Source of the DNA: Puffinus mauretanicus | Taxonomy: Eukaryota > Chordata > Aves > Procellariiformes > Procellariidae | NCBI GenBank assembly: GCA_023333565.1 | Contig: JAJKFH010000374.1 | Span: 4,588,001-4,652,000 of the forward strand | Direction: 5' to 3' | Length of the DNA: 64,000 nucleotides | Shown: piece by piece, positions 37,671 to 49,960 of the stretch | Layout of the letters: the number at the start of each line of letters is the position of its first letter | How positions within the stretch are numbered: position 1 is the stretch's first letter | The notes under the pieces: generated by a model | Told to the model about the DNA's origin: nothing | The model's input: the letters and a program-made list of their open reading frames with translations, nothing else | The model's database searches: none | Translations under genes and position numbers: made by a program

Positions 37671-39404
37671 CCTGAATGTTGCTGGGTTTTTATTTCCAAA
37701 AGACTTCAGGGAAATTCCAGGCCTTTAAAGATGAAATATAGTCTGTGAAGCAGGTATCCCCCATCCCACAGGAGCGTCTAGCCACCAGATTACAGAATCA
37801 TGTTCATGTTTGCATTCTTTCATTAGTCCAATGAATCTTAATTATTTCCTTTTTTGCAGGGACATAAATTCAACTTGAGTGTGGAGTCTACCTCACACCA
37901 CTCCCAACCCCTTCTCCCCCACCACCACCTCAGTGGGATAAAGAGTAGTTCTCTGGAGTATGAGTTTCAGTGACCTCAGGTAAAAGCATACCTAGGACAT
38001 TGACTTAGTATGCCCTTTCTAATGTGCTGCCTGTTTTCAGTCTCCCTTTGAAGTGTGTAGCTCTTCCCATGACGTTTAGGGATTCTGGATTCCTCTTCTG
38101 TGGCCAGGAGTCTATGTTTGATGTCCTGCAGCAGCTAAATCCTTTTGGGGGTTTGGCTAGCCAATTTGATACAGAGAAGTGTTCACATCATTTTATGTGA
38201 ACATCTAACTTTAGGTCCTCTGAATTTATGTATGATTTTCCACGCGCTACCTAAGGAACATAGTTTACTTACTTTGGGTGCTATGGATCAAACTTAGGTA
38301 CCTAACATAGATGGTCTGAGTGTTCATTTCCTTCCGGGTAGGCTCTGAGACTCCCAAAACCCCAATCACAGCTGCTGCCGGCCCCTTTTTGTCCTACTGG
38401 GCATTATAGTCTATTACGATTCTGGCCATCATGCAGAATTGCCAATATCCTGTCTTTCTTTAGCAAGTTGTGCAGAACTTCAGTTCACAGTAGTAGTTTT
38501 TTCAAATTAGATCTTCCCAAGCTACCTGCAAGATTTGACTTTTTAGAGGCATCTGGAGGTCAGCCAAACAAGTGTTTCACAGCCCTTTCATTTTTCAACC
38601 AAGGGTGACTTCACCTTTTTTTTTTTCTTTTTTTTTTTTTCTTTTTTTTTCTTTTTTTTTTGTCTTTTTTTTTCTTTTTTTCTTTCTTTTTATTTTTTCT
38701 TTTTTTTTCTTTTTTTTTTTCCCCTAGGCAGAATCCACAGCTCTTTTGAGCAGTGTTTTCCACAGGTTTCATTTACAACCAAATTAAACTCAGGATAAAC
38801 TGATTTTTAAGGTATTCCCTGTGATTTTCTACATTGTTTTTGCTTACATGCTTGCATGGGTGAGAATATGTATGTTTATGTACATGTGATGTTTTTTTAA
38901 TTTTATTGTTTTCTTTTGTGAATCATGTTCTAACACCTTACAGATCCTCACAAGTCTCAAAACCACAGGTTCTGGTCTAAACTCCACTCTCATTTCCCTC
39001 CCAAAATCATGAAATTCCTGGGTGATGACTGGTACCTAATATTCCCAGTACTAGAGCAGTCAGCTGGCACATGGGAGATCTAGGTCTGAACTTAATTGCC
39101 TCTTTAGTATTGCAGAAAATTTCCTTATCACCAAGCAGTTGGTGTTCTGAGAAAAGTTTTTGTTTTTTTTTTCTCAGTGCTTTTCTCGAAATCTGTTATA
39201 CTTCAAATCATTATGAAATATTATGTGAAGCAAAAAATTTCAACCTGATTTACCCTAACCCTCTGGCTATAGTCACTCTTTTTTTTTTTTCATTTTCTCT
39301 GTCACCTAATGACCATTTTATTACTTAGGCTAAACGAAAGTTGTCAGAAAGGAGATTTCATTGTTGCCTAAAAGGCTTGGGATTATTGTTTGTCTTTTGC
39401 TGAT
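37671..39404. other. Intergenic, 3' of NRXN3
   Basis: No gene seen. The stretch is unremarkable except for the long T-rich tract at 38615-38723. Confidence 0.7.
38615..38723 (+). repeat. Polypyrimidine (T-rich) tract
   Basis: About 110 bases almost entirely T with interspersed C, one G and one A. It has no adjacent SINE or LINE body, so it does not look like a reversed poly(A) tail. Its length is probably variable. Confidence 0.9.
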
Positions 39405-39905
39405 CACAGAATCATAGAATTGTTGAGATTGAAAGGGACCTCTGGAGATCATCAAGTCCAAGCACTATCTCCCCAAAGCAGGGTCAGCTACAGCGAGTTA
39501 CCCAGGACTGTGTCCAGTCAGGTCTTGAATATCTCCACATGTAAACTCCACAACCTCTCTGGGCAACCTGTTCTAGCGTGACCACCCTCACTGCAAACAA
39601 TTTTTGTTGTCGTTAGATGAAATTTAACATTTCTTAATTTGTACCTGTTGCCTCTTACCCTTTTTTTGGGTGCCACTGAGAAGAGCCTGGCTCCCTCTTC
39701 TTTACAACCTCCCTTCAGGTGTTTATACATATTGATAAGATTCCCCATAAGCCCTCTCTTCTCCAGGTTGAGCAGTCCCAGCTCTCTCAGTCTCTCCTTG
39801 TACAACAGATGCTTCAATCCCTTATTCATCTTCATGGCCCTTTGCTGGACTCACTCCAGTATCTGCAAAATCTGGAGCAGACACAATTGCGTTACCACCA
39901 TCACT
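39405..39905 (-). mobile_element. CR1 non-LTR retrotransposon, 3' fragment
   Basis: The left edge CACAGAATCATAGAAT is the reversed CR1 3'-terminal octamer repeat. It is followed by the usual CR1 3' end in reverse orientation (AGGGACCTCTGGAGATCATC, AAGTCCAAGC). Minus-strand translation gives degraded C-terminal reverse-transcriptase sequence ([15 protein letters not shown]). It is 5'-truncated, with stops and small indels: an old, inactive copy. Confidence 0.93.
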
Positions 39906-42900
39906 GAGCTAGGGATATAGCTCTTTTTAAGGACCAGGGCTTGGCAGTTGCTCCTCTTCTCAGCATTTTCTACTGGTAAGCAACATCCCACTTACTGTAT
40001 CACTTTTTGAAGATCCCTGTCTTAAATGCCTAATTCTACTCTTCCCAAAACTGTTCAGCACATCTCTGCTTATTGCACAGTTCCAGAAGTTCTTTACAAG
40101 TGTTGAGACAAGTCATGAAGATCTGAGCACTGATGGCCTCTAGCCTTCCCAGTCCTGGTGTTGCAGAAAAGGACTAGTGAGGAGCAGCTTTGGTGCTGGT
40201 TCCTTTTCCAGATATTTCTGTCCATGCCTCTGGGCTGGGAGTGAGAGCAGAGATGCACTCCTCTGCAGTTGCTGTGCCTGGCTGCTTTTCTTCCCCAAGA
40301 AGTGAGAAAATATTGATCAATATCACAATAGTTTTGTGATAATGATTAAAAAACAAATATCCCTTCCCCTCAATTCCATAGTGGAAGTATCTTCAGCCAT
40401 AAGGTGATGATGACTCCCAAGGAAGGCAAAGACACATGAATTGTAATTAATGGATGTGACTTGACACTTAAAGCCAAAGCTAAGCATGTTACTTTTATGG
40501 AGATGCAGTTTTTAAAGCTATCAGTCTGGAAGGGGCATGCAAGATCACAAAGTCCTCTCAAGTGCCCTGTGAGCACATACAGACAGTTACATGCAGCTGT
40601 TCCCATTTTATCATACATTGTCTCTAGCTGCCAAGGTTGGCACTGGCTCCCTACAGGATGTTTCTCGTATGGTAGAACAAATCACTGCCTTTCCCTCCCC
40701 ACGTGCAAGCGAGATGGAAGGAGATGGAAAGGCAACAAGACTTGCCTTCCAGCTGTCAGCATCACAGGATCTTCTTGGGTGAGCAGAGACACTAGCACAA
40801 GAAGAAAGACTGTTGACTGCTGTTTGGCTCCCTGGATGGGACCTTGGCTGGGCTCTGAGAGCACATTTGCTAAGGTGGTAATGAAGTATTTCAACCAAGG
40901 GTGTCATGATAAATGCAGGAGGTTAGGGTGCAAGATCTTGACTGATTCTTACTCCTTATTGGAGAAAGCTTCCCCACAGTAGCAACATTTGTTGGGCTAT
41001 TTAAGAAACAAAATTAGAACCTCTTAGTCAATTTGGTAAAACACTGCCTTACATATAGCAAGTTATCGCACTCTGGTTTCTCTTAAAACCATACACGTTG
41101 CACAGTGCAGTATCTCCTGTCTGTCCCCAAATGTTCCTGATAACCCCCTTTCTCTGGAGAGCCTGTTCGTGTTGTTCTTCACAGACCAGCAAATACGGTG
41201 CCATTCAAGGTAAATTTTCAGTAAATGGTTGGTCTGCCGGGATTTGATGTTTATAATTTGGGCACATGGATTGCATGAGAGAGGAACAGAGCACACACAC
41301 GCAAGAGATTATGTTGGACTGCATATAGCTGGAAAAGGGCTTAATTTTTAAGGTATTCAGGTGGCTAATTCTTATTGAAAACAGGGGAAATCAGCTATAT
41401 AAATACCTTTAAAAATTGAGGCCATTTCAACGTAGTAGTCAGATAAAGTTAATTAGCTACTGTTAATTGCTTGGTCTTTTGCAGTACCAAATGGTGTAGG
41501 CAAGTAGTGGACAAGATTCCACTTTCTCTCCCTTACATGAGGTTTACAGAACTCACCTGCATTCAGAGTGGGAGTCAAAATGAGAGATAGCTCAGGTCTG
41601 CTGTAAATTACCTGGAGAGAAGTCCACTTCAACATGCTAGGATGGAGCTGCATGATCATGTTGTTTCCTTAAATTCAATTGAAGCAGACAAAAAAAAAAA
41701 TTTGCACACAGGTTCCATACCTTGTACAAACCCAACAGAAGCACAAACCTGTACTCCTGCCACCAAGCACAACTTAAAGCCATTCGGCAAGAGTTTTCAT
41801 CTACCACTCCATACATCTCTTTTGTCTGTCTGTTCACAGAAGACAACCAAGGGGCAATGTCCACATCAAGTTGGCAAAATCCTGAGCAAGCAGCTGGGAA
41901 AACCTTAGGCACGTTTTTCTTCAATGGCTCGGCCATTGAAGCTGGGCACTATGCCTAACAGCTTTGGCTGGCGCACATGGAAAATTAAACTCACTGGAAA
42001 AGATTTTTCAAAAAATATAGATATATTTAATAATGCTGCCAAAGCCTTTGGAACACTATGAAAAAATTCACTCAGACAGCATTTGGATTTCAAGAGTAGT
42101 TACATAAAGTGTTAAAACACTGGACCACAAAACAGGACTGAATCACACCATGGAAACAAAAATGGAAATGGGAAAAGTGAAGACTCTGAAAACCATCAGT
42201 AATGGTATCTGAATGACTTTTTTGGTTCAGATAGTTCTTCACAGTTCTTAGTCTTATAGCTTGGCCCAGTAATTTACAGTTGGTAGTACCAAGTGGTGGC
42301 AACAGCAAGTCTTTAGTAGAGTGGGGAAAGAGGTAAATGGAAGGATCATTCACAGGGTGATGAGGAACCCCCTTCTGAGGAACAGTTTTGTAAGAGCAAA
42401 TGAAGAGGGAGAGACAGAGCCTGCATGCAGCGCATAGCCATGCACCCAGTAAAGCAGCAGGTGAAGAACAGGATGCCAAGAATGCACGAGCTGAGCTGTG
42501 CTAGGGCTAAGAGTGTTCATGTAACTTGAATCAAGCCCTTTTCTCCACACGCATTATGAACTAGAGTTTACTTGCACCACTGCTTTCTCCCCCAGAATCC
42601 CAACCTCACCCAGGCATGAGGAGCAGGACACTCTTTCAGTAGGTCTGTTTGAACTCTCTAAGTATTTGATCTCTACCACTTCTTCTGCATCATATGTTTG
42701 ATGATTATTCATTTCTGCCTGTTCCCTGAGTCACAAACATTAATTTACATCCACAGTTCCCTTGTGAGCTGATAGTAGTCTCTCTCCTGTGCAAGGATGG
42801 AAACTAAGACAAAGAGTTAAGTAAGGTAAGCCTGTGGTTATATAGAAAATCCATGGTTGTAACAAGATTAGCCCTCAAAGCTTCTGGACTCCCCCACTCT

Positions 42901-45270
42901 TCACTCATGCCTCCAAAGTACACTGTGGTGCTGCCAAAGGTAGAATACATCCAGTCGTCCCATTAAATTTAGCTTCTCCAAATCAAGAGCTGGCAGTCAG
43001 ATTTCAAAAACTCAGAGCAAATGGTGGAAATACAGGAGCTTCTAAAAAGAGAATAAAACCCTTTTAAACTATGAAAGAAGCATTTTAAAATTGAAAGTAT
43101 TAGGTTATCAACTGTTTATTTAAAACATCCCATTTTTATACATACTGGTAAAGACATAGGCACATGCATGCATCTGAACACCCAAAGCAACTTCTAGTCT
43201 GCCAGAGTCTAGCTTTATCATCCGCGAACTCCTGCAGAAAATCACTGCCTGCATCTGTAATATTTTGCTATAAACAACTTTTTTACCAATGATGAGAACA
43301 TCAATGACAACACAATTTTATTACATCTAATTATAGGAAGCAAGACTAAATGCCATACTACAGCCTTGCGACTCCTGGGTCAGTGGGGGTTGAAGTTGAT
43401 GATTGTTATCTTTCACAGTCTGCACTGAAGTGCATAGTGTTGCCAAGATTTTAGCTAACAAAGATCTTGTTACCTGGATAAATTGGGTTATAACTGTTAC
43501 AAACATTCAGAACCTACTACGACTTCCTTTGAAGCTGATGGCAAAGCTTCCCTTACAGTAAACAGAGTGCCCCCATTCCATGAATCTCTGCAAGTTTTGC
43601 TTTTAAAACAGTTTGTACTTTTTTTTGCTTTACCTTATGGTGTTCACTGATTTTCTAAAATATTAGCCATATTATGATCATAAAGAAAATGATGGTACAC
43701 ATGGTAAAGGCTTACTTGGTAACAAGGGAAGTTTTTGGAGGGCTGTTTCTACTCCGTCAAAGCCTTGCTAACACAAGGATTGAGTGTATAGTAAATTCTC
43801 AAAAGCCTAGGCTTCTCAGTTCTCCGGAGATTTCTGGGCCCTCAAAAACAGGACTCATTTTCAGTGTCCATAATGTCAAGATTTCTTCTACAGAAAGGGA
43901 CCGTAAATAGATTTAAAATTCTTATTTTTCATAGCTGGTCGCACTTCATATTATTGCTTTCTCGTTGACCCATTTTCTTGGAACAATGGAACAAAATAAA
44001 CTGCATATCCAGTGTATCTGGGTAAATGTAAGCCCAGTCCATTAACTGGATTGTTGCATTGAACATACACATACGGGGCTGTTGCACTTAACATACATAT
44101 ACAGGTGAATACACCAGACATAATACTTCACTATTTAGCACTAAGATTTATTGCAACTTGAGCACTTACCACTGAAGTCAAGAAATGCTTTGCCACTGAT
44201 TTCAGAGAGCATTGGAACAGCACTTTAATGAATTTCAGAACAGACTCACCACCAAAAGATGTAAAGGAAAAGTATGTGCAATTCTGAAGCCAACTGCAGT
44301 CCCATGCCTGGATTTCCTTACATAAGTTAAAGGATCCATACTTTCCTCCACAACTTCCCAACCAATAGCATGACATAATGTATCCCATATGCTAAGGGCC
44401 ATTTGATACAGTGCCACCTGTGCAATTATATCTCATAGCTTTGTCTAAGCTAAAATTCTTACAAGTCCTTGTCAAACAATATGAAGCAGAGCTAGAGACG
44501 CTTGTTTCAAAAAGCAATTTAAAGCTGTGCCTAAATGTGAAACACAGATGCAAAATGGGTTTTTTGCCTCACTTAGAACAGTTCCCAGCTAGATTAATGC
44601 TTTTGCTGTCATATTCAGCTCTGCCATTTGCATAACTGTGAGGGGAACTCAAATCCCAGGTCCAGGCCTTGAAGTACTCAAAACACAAATGCATAACTAG
44701 ATTCCACAACACAAATTCATGTGTATTATTTTAATGTCATTGTATGGCAACATTTGTGCTAAAGAGTCTTAACCTAAGCAATAGTGTCATCTGTGGGGGA
44801 AAAAATTGACTTCAACTTACATAGCAAGCAATCTTGAGCTGAGTCAAAGCCTGGTACCTAATGGCCATTCACCCACCTAACCAAGAAAGATTTTGCAAAC
44901 TAACTGATCAATGAAAAAAATTATGGAACAATTTTCATCTTTATTCAGGAGATTTGTGAGCTATAAATAATAACTCCAATTTCATTTCTGCCTCACAGTT
45001 TAGGCCAGAAGAGCACTAGCACTAGACCAGCAGCAGCAGGTACTACATTTCTGCATTGATGACAAGGCCTGTAACCTCAGGAGATACCAGACAGGGCTGA
45101 AGTGTCTTTAGGTGCCAGGACTCCAACAGTAGAGGAGCAAGTGCTGGTTTGAAGGTTATAAGAAAGAAAAAAAAAAAAGGAAAATCACAGTCCTGTGCCT
45201 TGAATAGCAGGCGGGCTGCAGTTCAGCAGTGGTCTGCTTTAACTGAAGTCTTCAGCTGAGAGGTGTGAAA
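39906..45270. other. Intergenic, no gene seen
   Basis: No exon with plausible splice context or recognisable protein. It contains a 10-bp-stem hairpin at 41919-41941 and an imperfect tandem duplication at 44051-44105. An open frame of 173 codons at 40461-40982 has no recognisable domain and is treated as chance. Confidence 0.6.
44051..44105. repeat. Imperfect tandem duplication of a 28-base unit
   Basis: TTGTTGCATTGAACATACAC and its near copy CTGTTGCACTTAACATACAT stand head to tail, each followed by ATACGGGG or ATACAGG. Confidence 0.75.
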
Positions 45271-45880
45271 ATAGAATCATAGAATTGTTCAGGCTGGAAA
45301 AGACCTTTAAGATCGTCAAGTCCAACCGTTAACCTAGCACTGCCAAGTCCACCACTAAACCGTGTCCCTAAGCATCACATCTACACGTCTTTTAAATACC
45401 TCCAGGGATGGTGACTCTACCACTTCCCTGGGCAGCCTGCTCCCACGCTTGACAACCCTTTCGGTGAAGAGATTTTTCCTAATATCCAATCTAAACCTCC
45501 CTTGGCGCAACTTGAGGCCATTTCCTCTTGTCCCATCGCTAGTTACTTGGGAGAAGAGACTAACACCCACCTCACTACAACCTTCTTTCAGGTGGTTTTA
45601 GAGCGCGATGAGGTCTCCCCACAGTCTCCTTTTCTCCAGACTAAACAACCCCAGTTCCCTCAGCCGCTCCTCATAAGACTTGTGCTCCAGGCCCTTCACC
45701 AGCTTCGTTGCCCTTCTCTGGACACGCTCCAGCACCTCCATGTCCTTCTTGTAGTGAGGGGCCCAAAACTGAACACAGTATTCGAGGTGCGGCCTCACCA
45801 GTGCCGAGTACGGGGGCACGATCACCTCCCTGCTCCTGCTGGCCACACTGTTTCTGATACAAGCCACGATGCTATTGTGC
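45271..45880 (-). mobile_element. CR1 non-LTR retrotransposon, 3' fragment with RT remnant
   Basis: Reverse-oriented CR1 with its 3' end at left (ATAGAATCATAGAATTG, then CTTTAAGATCGTCAAGTCCA). The minus strand carries the C-terminal RT/thumb region of CR1 ORF2 over about 97 codons (45598-45891): [17 protein letters not shown], then [15 protein letters not shown] and [11 protein letters not shown]. It is the best preserved of the three copies and retains several CpG. It is 5'-truncated, as is usual for CR1, and cannot be autonomous. Confidence 0.95.
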
Positions 45881-47299
45881 AAGATGCACATGATGTGGTG
45901 ACAAAAGCTGCAGTGGCACTACCCATTTTTGGAGGTACGATGTGCTCTTGCTCTCACCCATTCATAACTGTCATTCAGTCTTTAGTCATGACAACAAATT
46001 AAATAACTTTTAGCACTTCACTGCCTAGGCATTCACTGCTTCTGCATTTCTGAGCCATAGCCCTTTGTCTGCAATGCAGACAACAATGAAGACAATGCAG
46101 CAACCAGGAGACAACAGCCACAAAAGCATTCAGCTCAGAGGCTTTTTAAGTGCAGAGATGTGGAAATGCATCCTCCCACAAGGCACAGGACCACATACAT
46201 GGCTACTAAAAAACCCCTAGTCTTATCTGTAGTGAAACATTACTGAAGCAGAGGGTATGCCACTAGGGAAGCATCAGTCCCAAGTATTTCTCTATGGTTT
46301 GATTTTCCTTTTGTCTTGGCCTTTGCTGGCAACAATAAAAATCCAAATTAAAAAGGTCTTATTAGTGAAGTAGGGAGCTGGCAGACTGTACAAATGAAGT
46401 GCTCATCAGTGTTGGGAAGGAGGAGAGGAGAGTCTGAAACCATCTAACATGCACAGTAAACATAGATATTTGAGTTTTATGCTAAGAACATTTCTGCTTC
46501 CGTGCAGTTATCTCTTACTGCCAGAACAGCCCTAAGGATTAAGATGGTTTATTGGGATCAAATGCCTTAGAGATTATTATAGTGCTGACTGTTTACTCAT
46601 TCTCATTAAAATACAGAAATACGCTTATATCCCTGTATGTGCATCTCTCAATCACAAATTCTTTTCCATTCCCTAAATGGGCCAGCCCAGATTCCCAGCC
46701 TATCCTATTTTCCATATCCAAGATAAATCTCCAAAGACACCTTGATAGGCCTGTGTAGCTGGGCTATCCCTTAAAAGCATTGTCAGCATTCAGATCTCAG
46801 CACTTGCTGCCAGCGATTAACACAAAACTTTTGCTATAGGGTTGTTTAGGCAGGAATAGATAGTGACAAATGGGTTAGAGGCTGAATCATCTCATGGTTA
46901 AAGTCGCTGAGGGTTGGGAGGGAAGGAAATCTGGAGTCCTAACCTAAAACATACTTTTCTTCAGGAATGTCAACTGTGCCCTTAGAGGTATGACACTTTT
47001 GAGGTCATTTAGCACAGATTTTCTTTAAGTTGTCTGGTGTATAAAATAGGTGCCTCTAACCAAGAGGATGGGGAAAAAAAAAAAATCCAAGCCAGCCTCT
47101 TGCTGTCAACAGTTAAATTTCCCTTTCCAACAGAGCTGAGGTTCTGCAATCTCAGCTGGCCTCAGCGCCATGATATCTATACGCTCTTCCTGAGCCTGAC
47201 GTGCATAGCTTAGGATCGCCCACAACTAAACACCTTACAGAGCCCAGTCTGATAAGGATGGTCTGAATTCAGATGAACTGCCACTGTTTTGTCCTGTCC
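45881..47299. other. Intergenic between two CR1 copies
   Basis: No gene, RNA or repeat recognised. Confidence 0.6.
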
Positions 47300-48110
47300 T
47301 GTCACTGAAAAGAGCCTGGCTCAATCTTCTTTACACCCTCCCTTCAGGTATTTATGTATATTGATAAGATCCCCCTGAGCCTTTTCTTCTCTAGGCTGAA
47401 CAGTCCCAGCTCTCTCAGCCTTTCCTCATAGAAGAGATGCTCCAGTCCCTTCATCATCTTCATGGCCCTTTGCTGGACTGTGTCCAGTATGTTCATGTCT
47501 GGGAAGCCTACAGCTGGACCCAGTAGTCTAGGTGTGGCTTTACCAGTGCTGAGCAGAGGGAAAGGAGGATCACTGCCCTCAGCCTGCTGGCAACACTCCT
47601 GCTAATGCAGTCCAGGATACAATTAACCTTCTTTGCAGCAAGGACGCATTGCTGGCTGATGTTCAACTTGCTGTCCACCAGGACCCCAGGTCCTTTTCTG
47701 CAAAGCTGCTTTCCAGCTGGTTGGCCCCCAGCATGTACTGGTGCATGGGTTTGTTCCTCTTCAGGTGCATGGCTTTGCACTTCTTCGTGTTGAGCTTCAT
47801 GAGGTCCCTCTTGGCCCATTTATCCAATCTGTTGAGGTCCCTCTGGATGGCAGCACCACCCTCTGGTGCATGAGTCACTCCTCCCAGTTTTGTGTCATCA
47901 GCAAACTTCCTGAGGGTACACTGCCCCATCATCCACACCATTAATGAAGATGTTGAACAGGACTGGACCCAGTATTTACCCCCTAAGGTTCACTGCTAGT
48001 CACTGGCCTCCAACTAGACTTCATGACACTGATCACCACACTCTGGACCCATCCGTTCAGCCAGTTTTCAATCCACCTCACTGTCTGCTCATCCAGCCCA
48101 TACTTCAAAG
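47300..48110 (-). mobile_element. CR1 non-LTR retrotransposon, internal RT fragment
   Basis: On the minus strand this encodes, in pieces, the CR1 reverse-transcriptase palm and thumb: KFADDTKLGG with the catalytic FADD (about 47881-47910), then LNTKKCKAMHL, LGVLVDSKL-like and [11 protein letters not shown] segments. Frameshifts separate the blocks (47663-47941 and 47508-47819). The extreme 3' end with the octamer repeat is missing, so this copy is truncated at both ends. Fusion to unrelated sequence begins near 48110. Confidence 0.93.
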
Positions 48111-49569
48111 CTAATGTTTTAAATGCCTTGTTTTAAATGCCAAAATGCCATTCATCATGCCTTTTGCACAGTGTCTGATGATTCCCATGTTGTTGACATG
48201 GTTTTGTTGCTGACCTATTGTTCTGTTATCTGGTCTTTACTCCTTGGATTTTATCCAGCAACTATGTGATGTAAGAGACATCTCTAGGCCAGGAATTGGA
48301 TATTAGATCCTCTCACGGCCATTTTAGCAGCCTCAAAGAAATTGGCCTCGTAACCCTGTGATTTTTTTTGCAGGCTTTGCTCCACAGTAGTTCTGTTTCA
48401 AAACGAAGGATAAAAAAACATCTCCCCCTGTGCAGTTCAGTGATTCAAGTGCTGGGAGTCTGGGTTTGTATGTCCCTCAAGCAAGAGAGATTTCAGCACT
48501 CTGCTAAATCATAAGCTAATCACTGCAAGGTCTGCCTTGGTGCTTGAGTTTCTTACCTAGAAATCAGGACATTTGTGTTGAAATTAACTTAATAACTCAA
48601 GAATCTTAGTTAAGTTTGCATAAGTCAACAAACACAAGCAGAAAGAGAACACCTCATCCCTGCCTGAAGCCAAGGAAAATACCTCATCCCTGCCTGAAGC
48701 CAAGGGGTCCAAGGAAGAGGGCAACGATGCATATTGCAAGGTGTATAAACTGATCTCCTTGACCCCCTCCACTCCAGCACCTCAGCACCTGTTTAATGTA
48801 ACAGCCCTGTGAATGTTGGAATGAGCTGTCCATCTGCAACTCCATATTAGATATAGGCAACTCTGGGGTTGAGGTTAATGACTAAATCCAGTCATGTGGA
48901 TTTAGAATCCAGAATGTGCTTCAGGTGCTAGAAAAACACAAGCTATTCTCAGAAGTTTTCCATCATACCAAATATGATCTAAGAAAGAAACAAGGGTGCT
49001 GGCACCATAAGACCCACAGGTGGGCTCGCAGGAGCAGGTTTAAATAGAAGCCTTTTACTCTGAGCATCTTCCAAAGCAAAGCAAGTTTGGTGTGAAGTTT
49101 TTCTAAGTAATACCTGACAGTTTGATGCAGGAAAGTAGCAAGTCTTCCACGTACCTGAGGTGATTAGGGAAACAATGTAACTTGTATAAACAGAATTTAG
49201 TCAAGGCACTGAGTTAAATAGTTCTGCAGTTAAGAAATGTGCCTTCAGAATGTTAATAGATGTTTTTGTCTGGATCTCAAGTCTCACAGCTCAGCCAAAG
49301 ACAATGCACTTTAGCAACCTAATAGAGAGGTGTTTGGGGGGTTTGTTTGGTTTTTTGTTTGCTTTCAAATATAGACACTGCAGCTAGAATCGGCACATGA
49401 CACTGTCTAACACTAGATTTCTCTGGACTGGTGAAAGGTTGAGGGGCATCAAGTCTAGATGGGACAAAATTTTTGTGATCAAGTGCAACCACAGCTCCCT
49501 ATTTCAGGATTGCTCAGCCTTGCTAGGTTATTAGTATTCACTTAATTTAAATAATGTGTTTCTCTTGCA
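48111..49569. other. Intergenic, no gene seen
   Basis: The only structure noted is the 30-base tandem duplication at 48651-48705. Confidence 0.6.
48651..48705. repeat. Tandem duplication, period 30
   Basis: ACCTCATCCCTGCCTGAAGC with its next five bases occurs at 48651 and again at 48681, identical over 25 bases. Confidence 0.95.
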
Positions 49570-49960
49570 CAGCATAGAGAGTGAGCTGGGACCCAAAAGT
49601 TGGCCACGCAGCTGAGCTGTGGACATGTGCAGAGACACCCAGGCGCATGGTCGTAAGCCATAGCGAAACCCCAAGTGCACAGCCACGAGTGCACAGAGGT
49701 GCATGTACACACATACACGCGCACGCGCGCGCGCACACAGATGCACTGAGCCATCTCTCCTGCCCTGAACGTGGTACCTCTCGCTGCGTGATGCCTAGCA
49801 ACAACACTGCTTAGCAACAGGAATCTCCACAGCCCAATTTGATGCTGGGCTGGAGTGACTTGCACTGAGACATTCAGAGTGCTAATTTGCATTAGAAGAT
49901 ATTAACATCCAGTCCAATTAAGTCCAACATTTTGTCTGCGGGTTTATTTGTTAAAATAGG
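49570..49960. promoter_or_regulatory. Candidate regulatory element: Z-DNA-prone tract with RFX-like and octamer motifs
   Basis: The stretch is richer in CpG than its flanks. It has an alternating purine-pyrimidine tract (49705-49740), two GCAAC half-sites in CCTAGCAAC and CTTAGCAAC (49793-49818) resembling RFX X-boxes, and an exact ATTTGCAT octamer (49885-49892) flanked by TAAT/ATTA. It may be an intergenic enhancer, but no conservation data are available here. Confidence 0.3.
49705..49740. repeat. (CA)n(CG)n alternating tract
   Basis: ACACACATACACGCGCACGC followed by more CG and CA dinucleotides, i.e. strictly alternating pyrimidine-purine DNA of the kind that can adopt Z-form. Confidence 0.85.

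Noticed and set aside
40461..40982. 173-codon open frame on the + strand
   Set aside because: No recognisable domain, no start context or splice pattern, composition like the surrounding DNA, and several equally open overlapping frames on the other strand.
45502..46002. 166-codon + strand frame over a CR1 copy
   Set aside because: Antisense shadow of the minus-strand CR1 reverse-transcriptase remnant.
47605..47944. Several + strand frames at 47.6-47.9 kb
   Set aside because: Antisense to the CR1 RT fragment whose FADD motif is readable on the minus strand.
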